64,000 bases of DNA from Desulfocucumis sp964643075 (GTDB lineage Bacteria; Bacillota; Desulfotomaculia; Desulfotomaculales; Desulfocucumaceae). Where the stretch lies: assembly GCA_964643075.1 (NCBI GenBank), contig CAZXQO010000007.1, positions 1-64,000 on the forward strand, given 5' to 3'. A model generated the notes under the pieces. That model was given only the letters and a program-made list of their open reading frames with translations. It was not told the DNA's origin and searched no databases. Both the position numbers and the translations under genes were made by a program. Shown piece by piece: positions 50,998-59,575 of the stretch (position 1 is its first letter; each line of letters opens with the position of its first letter).

Positions 50998-51585
50998 CTA
51001 CATATTCTTATTCAATACTTTCAATTCTACCGTCTTCCACCTTTCCAGCACCCACGCCAGGACAGGTTCCAGCCTGGGGCTTTGATGGCCTATCAGGAGA
51101 GCGCCTGCAGTTCCTATCACAGCGCCCCCGATAACATCCAGTGGATAATGCGTTCCTACAAATATCCGGGAAAACCCCATGAACAGTGCCATAATTAGCA
51201 TACCACCGCCAAACTTCCTGTTCCATTGATATATGGTAAACGCCAGGGCAAAGGCAGCGGTGGCGTGGTCACTAGGGAAGGAGGCGTCAGGAGATTTAGC
51301 GACCAGCAGCGTAACAATGTGATGGGCAAAAGGCCGTGGCCGGAAATATATTGCCCCGATAAGCTGATTTACAGCCAGCGCCACGCTGGCTGCCCCCAGG
51401 GCCAGCAACACAGCACGCCTGTTTGCTGATACGCCATCCTGACTTTTCGCAAACCAGAGCCAAACTAACATCAAACCAAAAAGAATGGGCCCATCTTTAG
51501 CATACATTACCATCATCTGGTCCAGCCAGCTAATTTTTCCTGCCAGATGGTTTATTAAGTGAAACAATATCAAATCCAATTGCAT
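50998..51585 (-). CDS. PAP2-family undecaprenyl pyrophosphatase (BcrC-like)
   Basis: A 195-residue PAP2 protein: RPRPFAHH (motif 1), FPSDHATAAFA (motif 2), FSRIFVGTHYPLDV (motif 3), all catalytic residues kept. Length and the LILFHLINHLAG opening suit the BcrC group, which recycles undecaprenyl pyrophosphate and gives bacitracin tolerance. It lies just upstream of the ECF sigma gene in the same direction, possibly as the first gene of that operon. Confidence 0.88.
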   Translation of the reverse strand: MQLDLILFHLINHLAGKISWLDQMMVMYAKDGPILFGLMLVWLWFAKSQDGVSANRRAVLLALGAASVALAVNQLIGAIYFRPRPFAHHIVTLLVAKSPDASFPSDHATAAFALAFTIYQWNRKFGGGMLIMALFMGFSRIFVGTHYPLDVIGGAVIGTAGALLIGHQSPRLEPVLAWVLERWKTVELKVLNKNM

Positions 51586-51648
51586 TAAAATCCCTTCCTC
51601 TCTACAGTATCATCTGAAAGGACAGTGTTTCGACTGTAAAAGTTCATT

Positions 51649-52710
51649 GGGGACGTTGTTTACATGTTGACATGTTAATTAATTGGAATTATTATTTAGC
51701 TATGCCAAGAGGATCGCGATTAGACGCTGCCGGACTATTACAGCACGTAATAGTCCGGGGTATTGAAAAAAGAGATATATTTATTACTGATGAGGACCGC
51801 TATGACTTTATTCGCCGGATAGCGAAATTGTTGCCGGAAACCGCTACAGATTGCCTTGCCTGGGCGCTTCTTACCAACCACTTTCATTTGCTATTGCGCC
51901 CAGCGCAAAAACCTCTCGCAACTTTTATGCGGCGTCTTCTGACTGGCTACGCTGTCTCCTTTAACCGCCGCCACAACCGTGTAGGACACTTATACCAAAA
52001 CCGGTACAAATCTATTGTCTGTGAAGAAGAGACATACCTTCTCGAATTGATAAGATATATTCATTTAAACCCGTTACGTGCCGGAGTAGTAAAGAACTTG
52101 CAGGAACTGGACAAATATCCTTGGAGCGGGCACATGGTTATAATGGGTAATTTAAAAAACGACTGGCAGAAGTATGGAGAAGTTTTGACTTTCTTTGGTA
52201 ATAACAAGACTGAAGCAACAGCCGCATATAAAGCGTTTATGAGCGAAGGATTGATATTTGGAAGTAGGCCAGAGTTAGTGGGAGAAGGGTTAAAAAGAAT
52301 TAAGAAAGCATCCGGAGATAAGACGGAACAACACGACGAACGGGTTCTTGGAAGCGAACAGTTTGTAGAGAGATTAAGGGAAATGAAAGAATTAAACTCA
52401 CGCTTCAAAGATTTAACCTCAGCGGTTTATCCTGAAATGTTAAAAATAGTACTGAACCATTACGTTTTAGAAGAAGACGAACTTATAAGCAAATCAAAAA
52501 GATCGGTCGTTTCTACCTGTCGGGCAGTAATAGTTTATTTTGCCCAGGAACGGCTGGGCATGAAGGGAACCGATATCGGGCGAAATCTTGGTTTAAGCCG
52601 ACCTGCAGTTAGCCGCCTTGCACTAAGAGGACGGAAGATAGCTTTAAAGGAAAAGGAACTAATGAGAAAGTTAGAGCTTTTGTAATTTGTAAACATGTAA
52701 ACAACGTCCC
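51649..52710. mobile_element. REP/Y1-transposase element with 19-bp inverted ends
   Basis: GGGACGTTGTTTACATGTT (51650-51668) is repeated exactly inverted at 52692-52710 as AACATGTAAACAACGTCCC. Between them is the Y1 (REP-associated) transposase gene. The left end has one more G (GGGGAC), the same core as the REP repeats elsewhere in the window. The element lies between the BcrC-like gene and pdp, directly after pdp's 3' end (3 bp). Confidence 0.8.
51702..52685 (+). CDS. REP-associated tyrosine transposase (Y1_Tnp / RAYT)
   Basis: 327 residues from ATG 51702 (MPRGSRLDAAGLLQHVIVRG). An IS200-type HUH single-strand nuclease: HxH motif in ALLTNHFHLLLRP, the RNRVGHLYQNRYKS-like block (HNRVGHLYQNRYKS) and the helix with the catalytic Tyr in ELIRYIHLNPLRAGVV. 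A C-terminal extension of about 130 residues ends in an HTH-like segment (GTDIGRNLGLSRPAVSRLA), as in some clostridial RAYTs. Such enzymes cut and move REP hairpins; the reading frame is intact, so it could still act on the REP copies here. Confidence 0.9.
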   Translation: MPRGSRLDAAGLLQHVIVRGIEKRDIFITDEDRYDFIRRIAKLLPETATDCLAWALLTNHFHLLLRPAQKPLATFMRRLLTGYAVSFNRRHNRVGHLYQNRYKSIVCEEETYLLELIRYIHLNPLRAGVVKNLQELDKYPWSGHMVIMGNLKNDWQKYGEVLTFFGNNKTEATAAYKAFMSEGLIFGSRPELVGEGLKRIKKASGDKTEQHDERVLGSEQFVERLREMKELNSRFKDLTSAVYPEMLKIVLNHYVLEEDELISKSKRSVVSTCRAVIVYFAQERLGMKGTDIGRNLGLSRPAVSRLALRGRKIALKEKELMRKLELL

Positions 52711-52712
52711 TT

Positions 52713-54014
52713 TTATTGAATGACCTCATATATGTAATTGATTGGCTTTGGCCCGGTATCGCAGAAAGAGTATGCACTTCGTACCATATTTTCAGCTTCA
52801 TGATATTCATCAAGGTTTGTGTGCAATAAGCAGATCGTATCCCCGGCGTTGACCTTATCCCCTACTTTCTTAACCATAGTCAGTCCGGCAGAGTAATCTA
52901 TCAGGTCATCCTTCTTCTTTCGCCCTGCCCCGAGAAGCATTGCTGAAACTCCTATGGCTTCAGCATTAATGGCCGTTACATATCCTTCCTGAGAGGCTTT
53001 AACTTCCACATGATATTTTGCTTGCGGAAGCTTGCCAGGGTTATCAATTGCTGCAGGATTCCCGCCTTGGATTTTTATAAGCTGTTTAAATGTATTGACA
53101 ACCTGACCGGAATTAATTATTTTCTCAAGCCCTTTATAGGCATTATGGAAGTCAGTATAAGCTTCACCTAATACAGCCATGTGTGACGCTATTGTGAGAG
53201 CCACGGTAGTTAAATCCTTTGCGCCACTGCCCTGCAATACTTCTAACGCTTCCCTTACCTCATTCGCATTGCCGACCTCATGGCCTAAAGGTTGGCTCAT
53301 GTCCGTAATAATTGCTATTGTCTTTCTGTTAAGCGACTTGCCTATTTCAACCATTGTTTGAGCCAATTCCCTGGCTTCAGCCAACGACTTCATAAAAGCT
53401 CCCGAACCAACCTTTACGTCCAAGACGATAGCATCAGCCCCGGAAGCAATCTTCTTACTCATTACTGAGGCGGCTATCAAGGGAACACTATCTACCGTAG
53501 CTGTAACATCTCTCAAAGCATAAATCTTCTTATCAGCAGGGGTTAAATTGGCACTCTGTCCTGCTATAGCCATCTTATAAGTATTCACGTTATGAATAAA
53601 CTCATCCCTGGAAAGGTTCGTTTTGAATCCTTCAACGGCTTCCAGTTTATCAATCGTCCCTCCTGTGTGACCCAATCCTTTACCAGACATTTTAGCAACT
53701 GGTATTCCTACGGATGCAACTAGAGGAATAACGATTAAACTTACTTTATCTCCAACGCCACCTGTAGAATGCTTATCGACTTTGATTCCTTTAATCTCCG
53801 ATAAGTCTACCTTATCGCCTGAATTAATGAAGGCAAGAGTGAGGTTAGCCGTTTCTTCTTTATTCATTCCCTTGAAGTATATTGCCATTAACAAGGCCGA
53901 CATTTGATAATCCGGTATCTCTCCAGAAGTGTATCCCTTAACTATAAAGTCAATCTCAGCCTGGGTTAATTCTCTACCTTGCTTCTTCTTATTAATAAGG
54001 TCAACCATCCTCAT
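52713..54014 (-). CDS. pdp: Pyrimidine-nucleoside phosphorylase
   Basis: Splits uridine or thymidine with phosphate to the base and (deoxy)ribose 1-phosphate. The 433 residues are full length. Typical blocks: AEIDFIVKGYTSGEIPDYQM (opening), KHSTGGVGDKVSL for phosphate binding, GRGLGHTGGT-like SGKGLGHTGGTIDKLE, and KVGSGAFMKSL. Works with DeoB encoded upstream to feed ribose phosphate into central metabolism. The promoter side overlaps nothing; deoB ends 124 bp upstream. Confidence 0.94.
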   Translation of the reverse strand: MRMVDLINKKKQGRELTQAEIDFIVKGYTSGEIPDYQMSALLMAIYFKGMNKEETANLTLAFINSGDKVDLSEIKGIKVDKHSTGGVGDKVSLIVIPLVASVGIPVAKMSGKGLGHTGGTIDKLEAVEGFKTNLSRDEFIHNVNTYKMAIAGQSANLTPADKKIYALRDVTATVDSVPLIAASVMSKKIASGADAIVLDVKVGSGAFMKSLAEARELAQTMVEIGKSLNRKTIAIITDMSQPLGHEVGNANEVREALEVLQGSGAKDLTTVALTIASHMAVLGEAYTDFHNAYKGLEKIINSGQVVNTFKQLIKIQGGNPAAIDNPGKLPQAKYHVEVKASQEGYVTAINAEAIGVSAMLLGAGRKKKDDLIDYSAGLTMVKKVGDKVNAGDTICLLHTNLDEYHEAENMVRSAYSFCDTGPKPINYIYEVIQ

Positions 54015-54138
54015 GTGAATGTCACCCCTTAATGAGTTACCCTTTTATACTCTTTCCGTTTCCATCTTTCTACTTGGTCTACAATGAGGGAAAGCATTAT
54101 AACGTTATACATACACACAGTGTCATTCACCATCCCGC

Positions 54139-55317
54139 TTAATGTATCTCCCCAAGGAAGCTTTTGCCCGAACATATTTTAACTCCGAAAATTTCAGCGA
54201 TGGTGGCAGCTATATCGGAAAAGGTTTCCCTAATTCCCAGGTTTACCCCGCCTCTTACAAGTCTGCCGTAAACCAGCAGGGGCACATACTCCCTGCTGTG
54301 GTCGGTACTGGCGGTGGTGGGGTCGCAGCCGTGATCGGCGGTTATGATAAGCATGTCGTCGTCCCTCAGAGCCGTTATAAAGTCCGGCAACTTCCTGTCA
54401 AATTCCTCCAGGGCGCCGGCATAGCCCCCGGGATTGTTGCGATGGCCATATAACATGTCAAAATCCACCAGGTTGGTGAAGATGAAACCCCCGCCCTGCC
54501 TGCGAATCAGTTCCAGGGTTTTTTCCATGCCGTCCGGGTTGCCGCTGCTATGTACCGCTTCGGTTATGCCCTCGCCGGCGAATATATCCTCAATTTTTCC
54601 CACAGCCTGTACCCTGCAGCCGCTGCTGTGCAGCAGGTTTAGTATTGTTTCACCGGGTGGCCTCAGGGAAAAGTCATGACGGTTGGTTGTGCGTTTAAAA
54701 CTACCGGGACTACCCACGAAGGGACGGGCGATCACCCTGCCCACCGCATGCTCGCCGGTAAGTAGTTTCCTGGCCACCCGGCACATACTGTACAATTCTT
54801 CCAGAGGGATTATTTCCTCATGGGCGGCAATCTGGAAAACACTATCGGCAGAGGTGTACACAATGGGGTAGCCGGTTTTCATATGCTCCTCCCCAAGCTC
54901 CTCTATGATTGCCGTTCCCGAGGCAGCTTTGTTAGCCAGGGTTTTCCTGCCAATCTTTTCCTCGAAGGTTTTTATTATTTCCGGGGGAAAACCGTGGGGA
55001 TAGACAGGAAAAGGCTGGTCCAGTATCACACCGGACATTTCCCAATGGCCGGTAGTAGTATCCTTGCCGGGGGATTTTTCGGCCATTTTACCGTATGCCC
55101 CGGTAGGGTTATCCTCGGGGGGGACTCCCTTAATTTTAGCAATGTTACCGAGTCCGAGCAGTCCCAGGTTGGGCAGCTTCAGCCCGCCTACGGCCTCGGC
55201 GGTATTGACCAGGGTGTTGCTGCCGGTATCCCCGTATGCCCCGGCGTCCGGCAATTCTCCTATGCCCACGCTATCCAATACGATCAGTATTACTCTGTTG
55301 ATTTTTGCGTTTCCCAT
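54139..55317 (-). CDS. deoB: Phosphopentomutase (DeoB)
   Basis: Converts (deoxy)ribose 1-phosphate to the 5-phosphate; cytoplasmic, manganese-dependent, alkaline-phosphatase superfamily. 392 residues. The metal-binding Asp is in VILIVLDSVGIGELPDA (LDSVGIGE), the phosphate acceptor Thr in GKDTTTGHWEM, and the late metal ligands in ITADHGCDPTT and DHSREYVPLL. Between xerD and pdp, the usual order in this group, though the purine phosphorylase gene that often accompanies them is absent. Confidence 0.96.
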   Translation of the reverse strand: MGNAKINRVILIVLDSVGIGELPDAGAYGDTGSNTLVNTAEAVGGLKLPNLGLLGLGNIAKIKGVPPEDNPTGAYGKMAEKSPGKDTTTGHWEMSGVILDQPFPVYPHGFPPEIIKTFEEKIGRKTLANKAASGTAIIEELGEEHMKTGYPIVYTSADSVFQIAAHEEIIPLEELYSMCRVARKLLTGEHAVGRVIARPFVGSPGSFKRTTNRHDFSLRPPGETILNLLHSSGCRVQAVGKIEDIFAGEGITEAVHSSGNPDGMEKTLELIRRQGGGFIFTNLVDFDMLYGHRNNPGGYAGALEEFDRKLPDFITALRDDDMLIITADHGCDPTTASTDHSREYVPLLVYGRLVRGGVNLGIRETFSDIAATIAEIFGVKICSGKSFLGEIH

Positions 55318-55356
55318 GGTTCCGACTCCTCTATGTGTATTTTTCGGATTGCACCG

Positions 55357-56250
55357 TCAAGCCCTTGGGTGCGACTGCCTGTATACCTCTTTCAAACGGC
55401 TCTTGGTCAGGTGGGTGTATATCTGGGTGGTAGTTATATCGGCATGCCCGAGCAATTCCTGCACCGAGCGGAGATCTGCGCCGTTTTCCAGCATATGTGT
55501 GGCAAAGGAGTGCCTGAGAGTGTGGGGAGTTATATCTATCCTTATCCCTCCCCGTCGGGCATAGTTTTTAATTATCTTCCAGAAACCCTGCCTGGTAAGA
55601 CGACTGCCCAGCCGGTTAATAAAAAGCGCCGGTGTGGCCTTGCCTCTGGTAAGCCTGCCCCTGGCCCCGGCCAGATACTCCTGCACGGAATTGGCAGCGA
55701 CCCGCCCCATGGGCACAATTCTCTCCTTAGCCCCTTTACCCAGGCATCTTATGTATTTTTGTTCAATGTTTACATCTCCAACGTTAAGGCCGGTCAGCTC
55801 AGAAACTCTGACACCGCAGGCGTATATGACTTCCAGCATGGCCCTGTCCCGCAACCCGGCCGGCGTATCCCTGCGGGGCTGATTCAGCAACACATCCACC
55901 TCGGAAACGGAAAGCACCCCCGGCAGCTTCAGGCTTCTCTTTCCCGATTCTATATTTTCCGTGGGATCACGGTCGGTTATGCCCTCACCGAGGCAATATT
56001 TATAAAATGATTTTATGGCTGCCAGCCTGCGGGACGAAGTGGTGGACGCCATACCCTCACGCTTCAGACTAATCAGGTAGGCCATAACAGCTGACCTGGC
56101 AAAGTCGCCCAGAGGGTCGTAACCCTTATTCCGGCAAAACTCTTCAAAAAAAAGCAGGTCGGACTGATAGGACTGCAGAGTGTTGTAGGCCAATCCTCTC
56201 TCAATGGATATATAGTCCATGTACTGCCGGATGATACTTTTCATGCCCAA
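55357..56250 (-). CDS. xerD: Tyrosine recombinase XerD
   Basis: Site-specific recombinase that with XerC resolves chromosome dimers at dif. 297 residues. N-terminal core-binding SAM-like domain (IERGLAYNTLQSYQSDL), then the catalytic domain with the Arg in ACGVRVSELTGL, HxxR in TPHTLRHSFATHML, the second His in LGHADITTTQIY and the Tyr nucleophile in IYTHL. It heads the xerD-deoB-pdp series. Confidence 0.93.
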   Translation of the reverse strand: MGMKSIIRQYMDYISIERGLAYNTLQSYQSDLLFFEEFCRNKGYDPLGDFARSAVMAYLISLKREGMASTTSSRRLAAIKSFYKYCLGEGITDRDPTENIESGKRSLKLPGVLSVSEVDVLLNQPRRDTPAGLRDRAMLEVIYACGVRVSELTGLNVGDVNIEQKYIRCLGKGAKERIVPMGRVAANSVQEYLAGARGRLTRGKATPALFINRLGSRLTRQGFWKIIKNYARRGGIRIDITPHTLRHSFATHMLENGADLRSVQELLGHADITTTQIYTHLTKSRLKEVYRQSHPRA

Positions 56251-56362
56251 AACCTCCCCGGCGCAAAAGGTACGGGTACTGTATTTAAATATAAGTGAGC
56301 CTTGGATTCGGAAGGAGTTATGAGCTTTACAGCCTGTTGATCCCCGACCCTCGAGGACTGGG

Positions 56363-57469
56363 TCAAATTTTGATCAACTCATATTCCCGGGAACCCAGCC
56401 CGATGGCTTCACCGTAGGCAAGTTGGACCTGCCAGTCCACCCTGGGGTGCACCGCCCTGAATATGTCACCGCTGTCTTCTTTACCGGCAACTCTTGAGTT
56501 AGGAAGCCCCTTTTCTTTATTGACAAGGTCGACGCTGGCCTGGTCCAGAGCTACCGGGTCCAGAGAAGCCAGCATACCGATGTCCCTTACCAGAGGGGCG
56601 TCCGTCCAGCCAAAGCAGTCACAGTCGGGGGAAACATTGTTTACAAAATTGATAAAGCCTGCCTTACCTGCTTTATTTTTCAGCACTCCGGCGGCGTACT
56701 CCACAATTTTTTCCTGAATCATATCCGGTTTGGTCTTCCAGTTTACTGCTATGGCCTGGACAGGGCAAGTGACGGTACACTCCCCGCAGCCAATGCAGCT
56801 TTTTTCATCCACCACGGCCTTTTTGTCCTCGCCCACGGCTATGGCACCGGCAGGGCACCACTGGCTGCATTTGGAGCAGCCCAGACATTTTTCAATATTT
56901 ACGCTAGGGAGAACGTCGGAATGCATCATCTGCTTCCCGCTTCTGGAGCCAGAGCCCATACCCACATTTTTAAGGGTACCCCCGAAACCCGTGGCTTCGT
57001 GACCCTTCAAATGGGAAATGGCAATCAGTGCGTCCGCGTGCACTATGGCGCTGCCTATCTTTACCTCTTTAAAATGCTTTAAACCTACCGGAACGGTAAC
57101 GAAATCCTTGCCGTTCAGCCCATCGGCAATAACTAACGGCGCGTCCATCACCGCGTAGGCAAAGCCATTTTCAATGGCTGTTTGCAAATGGTCCACGGCG
57201 TTGGCCCGGCTGCCTACGTAAAGGGTATTGGCATCGGTGAGAAAGGGCTTGCCGCCCAGTTTCTTTACCCGGTTTACAATCCTACGGGTAAACTGGGGCC
57301 GGATATAGCCGGTATTGCCCCTTTCCCCGAAATGAACTTTGAGCGCCACCAGATCGCCTGGTTTGATCAGCTCTTTCATACCGGCGGCATCAAACAGCTT
57401 TTCCAACTTATACAAAAGGCTTTTGCCATGTTCAGCCCTCATATCCGTAAAATATACCTTCGACGGCAT
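56363..57469 (-). CDS. DUF362 protein with two 4Fe-4S clusters
   Basis: A 368-residue protein. A DUF362 domain fills about the first 190 residues (LVALKVHFGERGNTGYI, SHLKGHEATGFGGTLKNVGMG). Two ferredoxin motifs follow: CLGCSKCSQWCPAGA and CIGCGECTVTCPVQA, each CxxCxxCxxxCP. It is probably a cytoplasmic electron-transfer protein. This type is common in anaerobic Clostridia; the partner is not known. No signal peptide. Confidence 0.88.
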   Translation of the reverse strand: MPSKVYFTDMRAEHGKSLLYKLEKLFDAAGMKELIKPGDLVALKVHFGERGNTGYIRPQFTRRIVNRVKKLGGKPFLTDANTLYVGSRANAVDHLQTAIENGFAYAVMDAPLVIADGLNGKDFVTVPVGLKHFKEVKIGSAIVHADALIAISHLKGHEATGFGGTLKNVGMGSGSRSGKQMMHSDVLPSVNIEKCLGCSKCSQWCPAGAIAVGEDKKAVVDEKSCIGCGECTVTCPVQAIAVNWKTKPDMIQEKIVEYAAGVLKNKAGKAGFINFVNNVSPDCDCFGWTDAPLVRDIGMLASLDPVALDQASVDLVNKEKGLPNSRVAGKEDSGDIFRAVHPRVDWQVQLAYGEAIGLGSREYELIKI

Positions 57470-57578
57470 ATGTATACCCCCCCATGCTTTGCATACTTAT
57501 GGTGTGTTTACGTCTAACATATAAAATTCTATTCCAGATGGATTTTTCCTGTCTGGATAATTATATCCTAATTAGCAA

Positions 57579-57605
57579 CAAAAAAAGCCCGGCTATGGCC
57601 AGGCT
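57579..57605 (-). terminator. Terminator after the DUF4227-like gene
   Basis: On the minus strand AGCCTGG...CCGGGCT forms a stem followed by TTTTTTT. The stem starts within the TAG stop codon of the gene at 57604. It would end the transcript that carries spoIIM. Confidence 0.75.
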
Positions 57606-57870
57606 AATCCTTTAAGTAAAATTCCCGCAGCTGCTGGATAATACCATCCCCGTCCTCCCACGCTGGCAGGGGATCTTCCTGGGGCTGGCGGAACACCTTC
57701 ATGGGATTACCGCTGGGCTGCCTGTCATCCACCCAGCGCCCATAAAACCACCCGGCATCCTTTAGCAGGCCGTATAGCTGGCCTGCCAGTATGGCCAGAA
57801 TGGCAAACACCAGCAGCAACCTGATGAGAGCAAGCAACTTATTCCTCAAACCAGATATAACTATAAACAT
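57604..57870 (-). CDS. Small single-helix membrane protein, possibly DUF4227
   Basis: An 88-residue protein with one N-terminal helix (LLALIRLLLVFAILAILAGQL) and an external charged tail with the MKVF block. Size, topology and the place beside xerD and spoIIM recall YqzK/DUF4227 of Bacillus, but the similarity is short. It starts 33 bp behind spoIIM. Confidence 0.6.
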   Translation of the reverse strand: MFIVISGLRNKLLALIRLLLVFAILAILAGQLYGLLKDAGWFYGRWVDDRQPSGNPMKVFRQPQEDPLPAWEDGDGIIQQLREFYLKD

Positions 57871-57903
57871 AGTACCCTCCGTATTTAGCCCGCCAGCTTT
57901 TAA

Positions 57904-58560
57904 CTAACTCCCCGTCGGGGTTGCAAGACCGCTCTGTAGGGCTTCCGCCGCCATTTTGGTAAGCCACGGCGACACGTACGATTCTACCATTCCCGCCCCC
58001 AAAGTTACAGCCAGCACCACCAGCATTATGGTGGTATACTTGACATAGTTGGGCAAGACCGGTAACCTGGTATTAAAATTTCTTTTTAACAGAAGCATAC
58101 CGAAGGATAATGACGAGGCCACGCCCACCAGCAGCGCCGGTATGTAAAGCAGATTATGCGGAACCACAGACACCAGGGCCATTAGTATGCCTCCCGCCGC
58201 CAAATCCCTTACCAGAAAGCCCACCGCAAAGCCCAGCACAAATCCCCGGGCAAAGAGAATGGCCAGTGTAACCGGCATGCCAATAACCGTCAGTCCCAGT
58301 ATATAAATAGCCCCCACCATTACGGCCCCGTTTAGCAGCGAGTTTCTGGCCACCCTCTGTCTGTCGGGCTTAAAGTCGCCCAGTTCCCTGATGAATCCTT
58401 GCAGGTAGCGGCTAACTTCCTCCGATTGTTTACCGTCCAGGCGCTCCACGCTCAATGCGCCCAGGGTAATGCCAAGGGTAAACACCAGCATCGCCGTTAA
58501 CAGGTAAGGCCAGCCCCGCATCATTAACGCTGAAAAATAATTTTTCCTGGCGCCAGTCAT
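57904..58560 (-). CDS. spoIIM: Stage II sporulation protein M (SpoIIM)
   Basis: A 218-residue membrane protein with five or six helices, part of the SpoIID-SpoIIM-SpoIIP complex that thins septal peptidoglycan and drives engulfment. The start at 58560 (MTGARKNYFSALMMRGW) follows GGGGGAG; an ATG five codons upstream overlaps that site. Family blocks: RNSLLNGAVMVGAIYILGLT (split by RNSLLNG and ILGLTVIG), GFVLGFAVGF, SVVPHNLLYIPALL. Confidence 0.93.
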   Translation of the reverse strand: MTGARKNYFSALMMRGWPYLLTAMLVFTLGITLGALSVERLDGKQSEEVSRYLQGFIRELGDFKPDRQRVARNSLLNGAVMVGAIYILGLTVIGMPVTLAILFARGFVLGFAVGFLVRDLAAGGILMALVSVVPHNLLYIPALLVGVASSLSFGMLLLKRNFNTRLPVLPNYVKYTTIMLVVLAVTLGAGMVESYVSPWLTKMAAEALQSGLATPTGS

Positions 58561-58685
58561 GCGCACTCCCCCCATAAACCTGTCCAGTTAAAGTTTATGG
58601 GATGGGCAAAAAAAATATGCCTCTAAAGGCAATTAATAGGTTTAACAGCTGAGTTGTTTTGATATTAATGGCTACCGGGTGCAGG

Positions 58686-59354
58686 CTATTTCTTTCTCAT
58701 TAAATCCATAATAAATTTGTATATAAATTCGGCGGCCATTATATCCTCCATAGAATTACCGCTAGCGGCCACCACCGCTATGCCGGCATCCAACCGATCC
58801 GCCCCGCTGACAGCCCGGCGGGCAGCCTCCATGGCCGGAGCCGTTCCTTTTTTTTGCAGTGTGCGGGCCACCGTGCCAGTCAGCACCAGAGGCGCCCCGG
58901 CGTTTACCGCAGCATCAAAGGCAACGCCCCCGGTGCTGGTGACTCCCAGCACCACCCTACTGGAAAGATCCACCAGGCGGGGGGTTTCCGCGCCCAGGTT
59001 GGGCAGTACCTCCCCGATAACAGCCCCTGCCTCCGCTACACCGGCCAGCGCCCGGGAAGCGGATTTCATTCTCTCCCCGTCGCTACCGATCCTGGGCTCT
59101 GCCACCAGCACCACGTCCGTACCATTTTTTATGGCCAACTGCCCCGCCATAATGCCTATTTTATATGGCTCCACGGCCACCGGAGGTCTAGCGGCGTCAG
59201 GGGCCGCGCCGAACACAGCCAGTGCCCCGGCATCCAGGGCCGCCTCCATGGTGGTGGAAAAATCTATCACATCTACTACCAGCACCACCCTGCCCCGGGC
59301 CGCAGCCTCCGCCGCCCCACTGGCATCAGTGGTAAGAATAACAGTACCCTTCAT
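58686..59354 (-). CDS. Ala-rich protein resembling 2-phosphosulfolactate phosphatase
   Basis: A 222-residue soluble protein, very rich in Ala, Gly and Val. The opening VVLVVDVIDFSTTMEAALDAGA follows the ComB pattern (V-D-V-[LI]-[RD]-[AF]-[ST]-[ST]), and VVLGVTSTGGVAFDAAVNAGA is like the second ComB block. ComB is the phosphatase of coenzyme M synthesis; distant relatives occur in spore formers without known role. The Arg of the first motif is not kept (VIDFSTT), so activity is unsure. Between spoIIM and a small divergent ORF. Confidence 0.55.
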   Translation of the reverse strand: MKGTVILTTDASGAAEAAARGRVVLVVDVIDFSTTMEAALDAGALAVFGAAPDAARPPVAVEPYKIGIMAGQLAIKNGTDVVLVAEPRIGSDGERMKSASRALAGVAEAGAVIGEVLPNLGAETPRLVDLSSRVVLGVTSTGGVAFDAAVNAGAPLVLTGTVARTLQKKGTAPAMEAARRAVSGADRLDAGIAVVAASGNSMEDIMAAEFIYKFIMDLMRKK

Positions 59355-59446
59355 TTTTCACCCTGCTTTGTTCTACCGTTATATAAATGCATATAGCTTT
59401 TCATACTGTCATACTATAGTCCCATAACATATTGGGAGTGAATGAT

Positions 59447-59575
59447 ATGCGTGTATATATATTCAAAGATCGCTTTTATGTATGCGGCAAGCCTGCCGAG
59501 GTGCTAAAGGCACTGCGGGATTACAGCCGCCAATACATCACCGTAGCGGAGATGCTCAGGTCCGGCTTGCATTGA
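59447..59575 (+). CDS. Very small conserved-looking protein (42 residues)
   Basis: ATG at 59447 behind GGGAGTG at good spacing opens a 42-residue frame that begins MRVYIFKDRFYVCGKPAEVL and ends LRSGLH. It looks like a compact beta-beta-alpha unit (two strands, then helix ALRDYSRQYITVAEML). Its 3' end overlaps the convergent DUF3866 gene by 20 bp. Function unknown. Confidence 0.6.
   Translation: MRVYIFKDRFYVCGKPAEVLKALRDYSRQYITVAEMLRSGLH

Noticed and set aside
54820..56010. 396-codon plus-strand frame opposite deoB and xerD
   Set aside because: Shadow of two full-length conserved genes; the sequence has no domain-like pattern.
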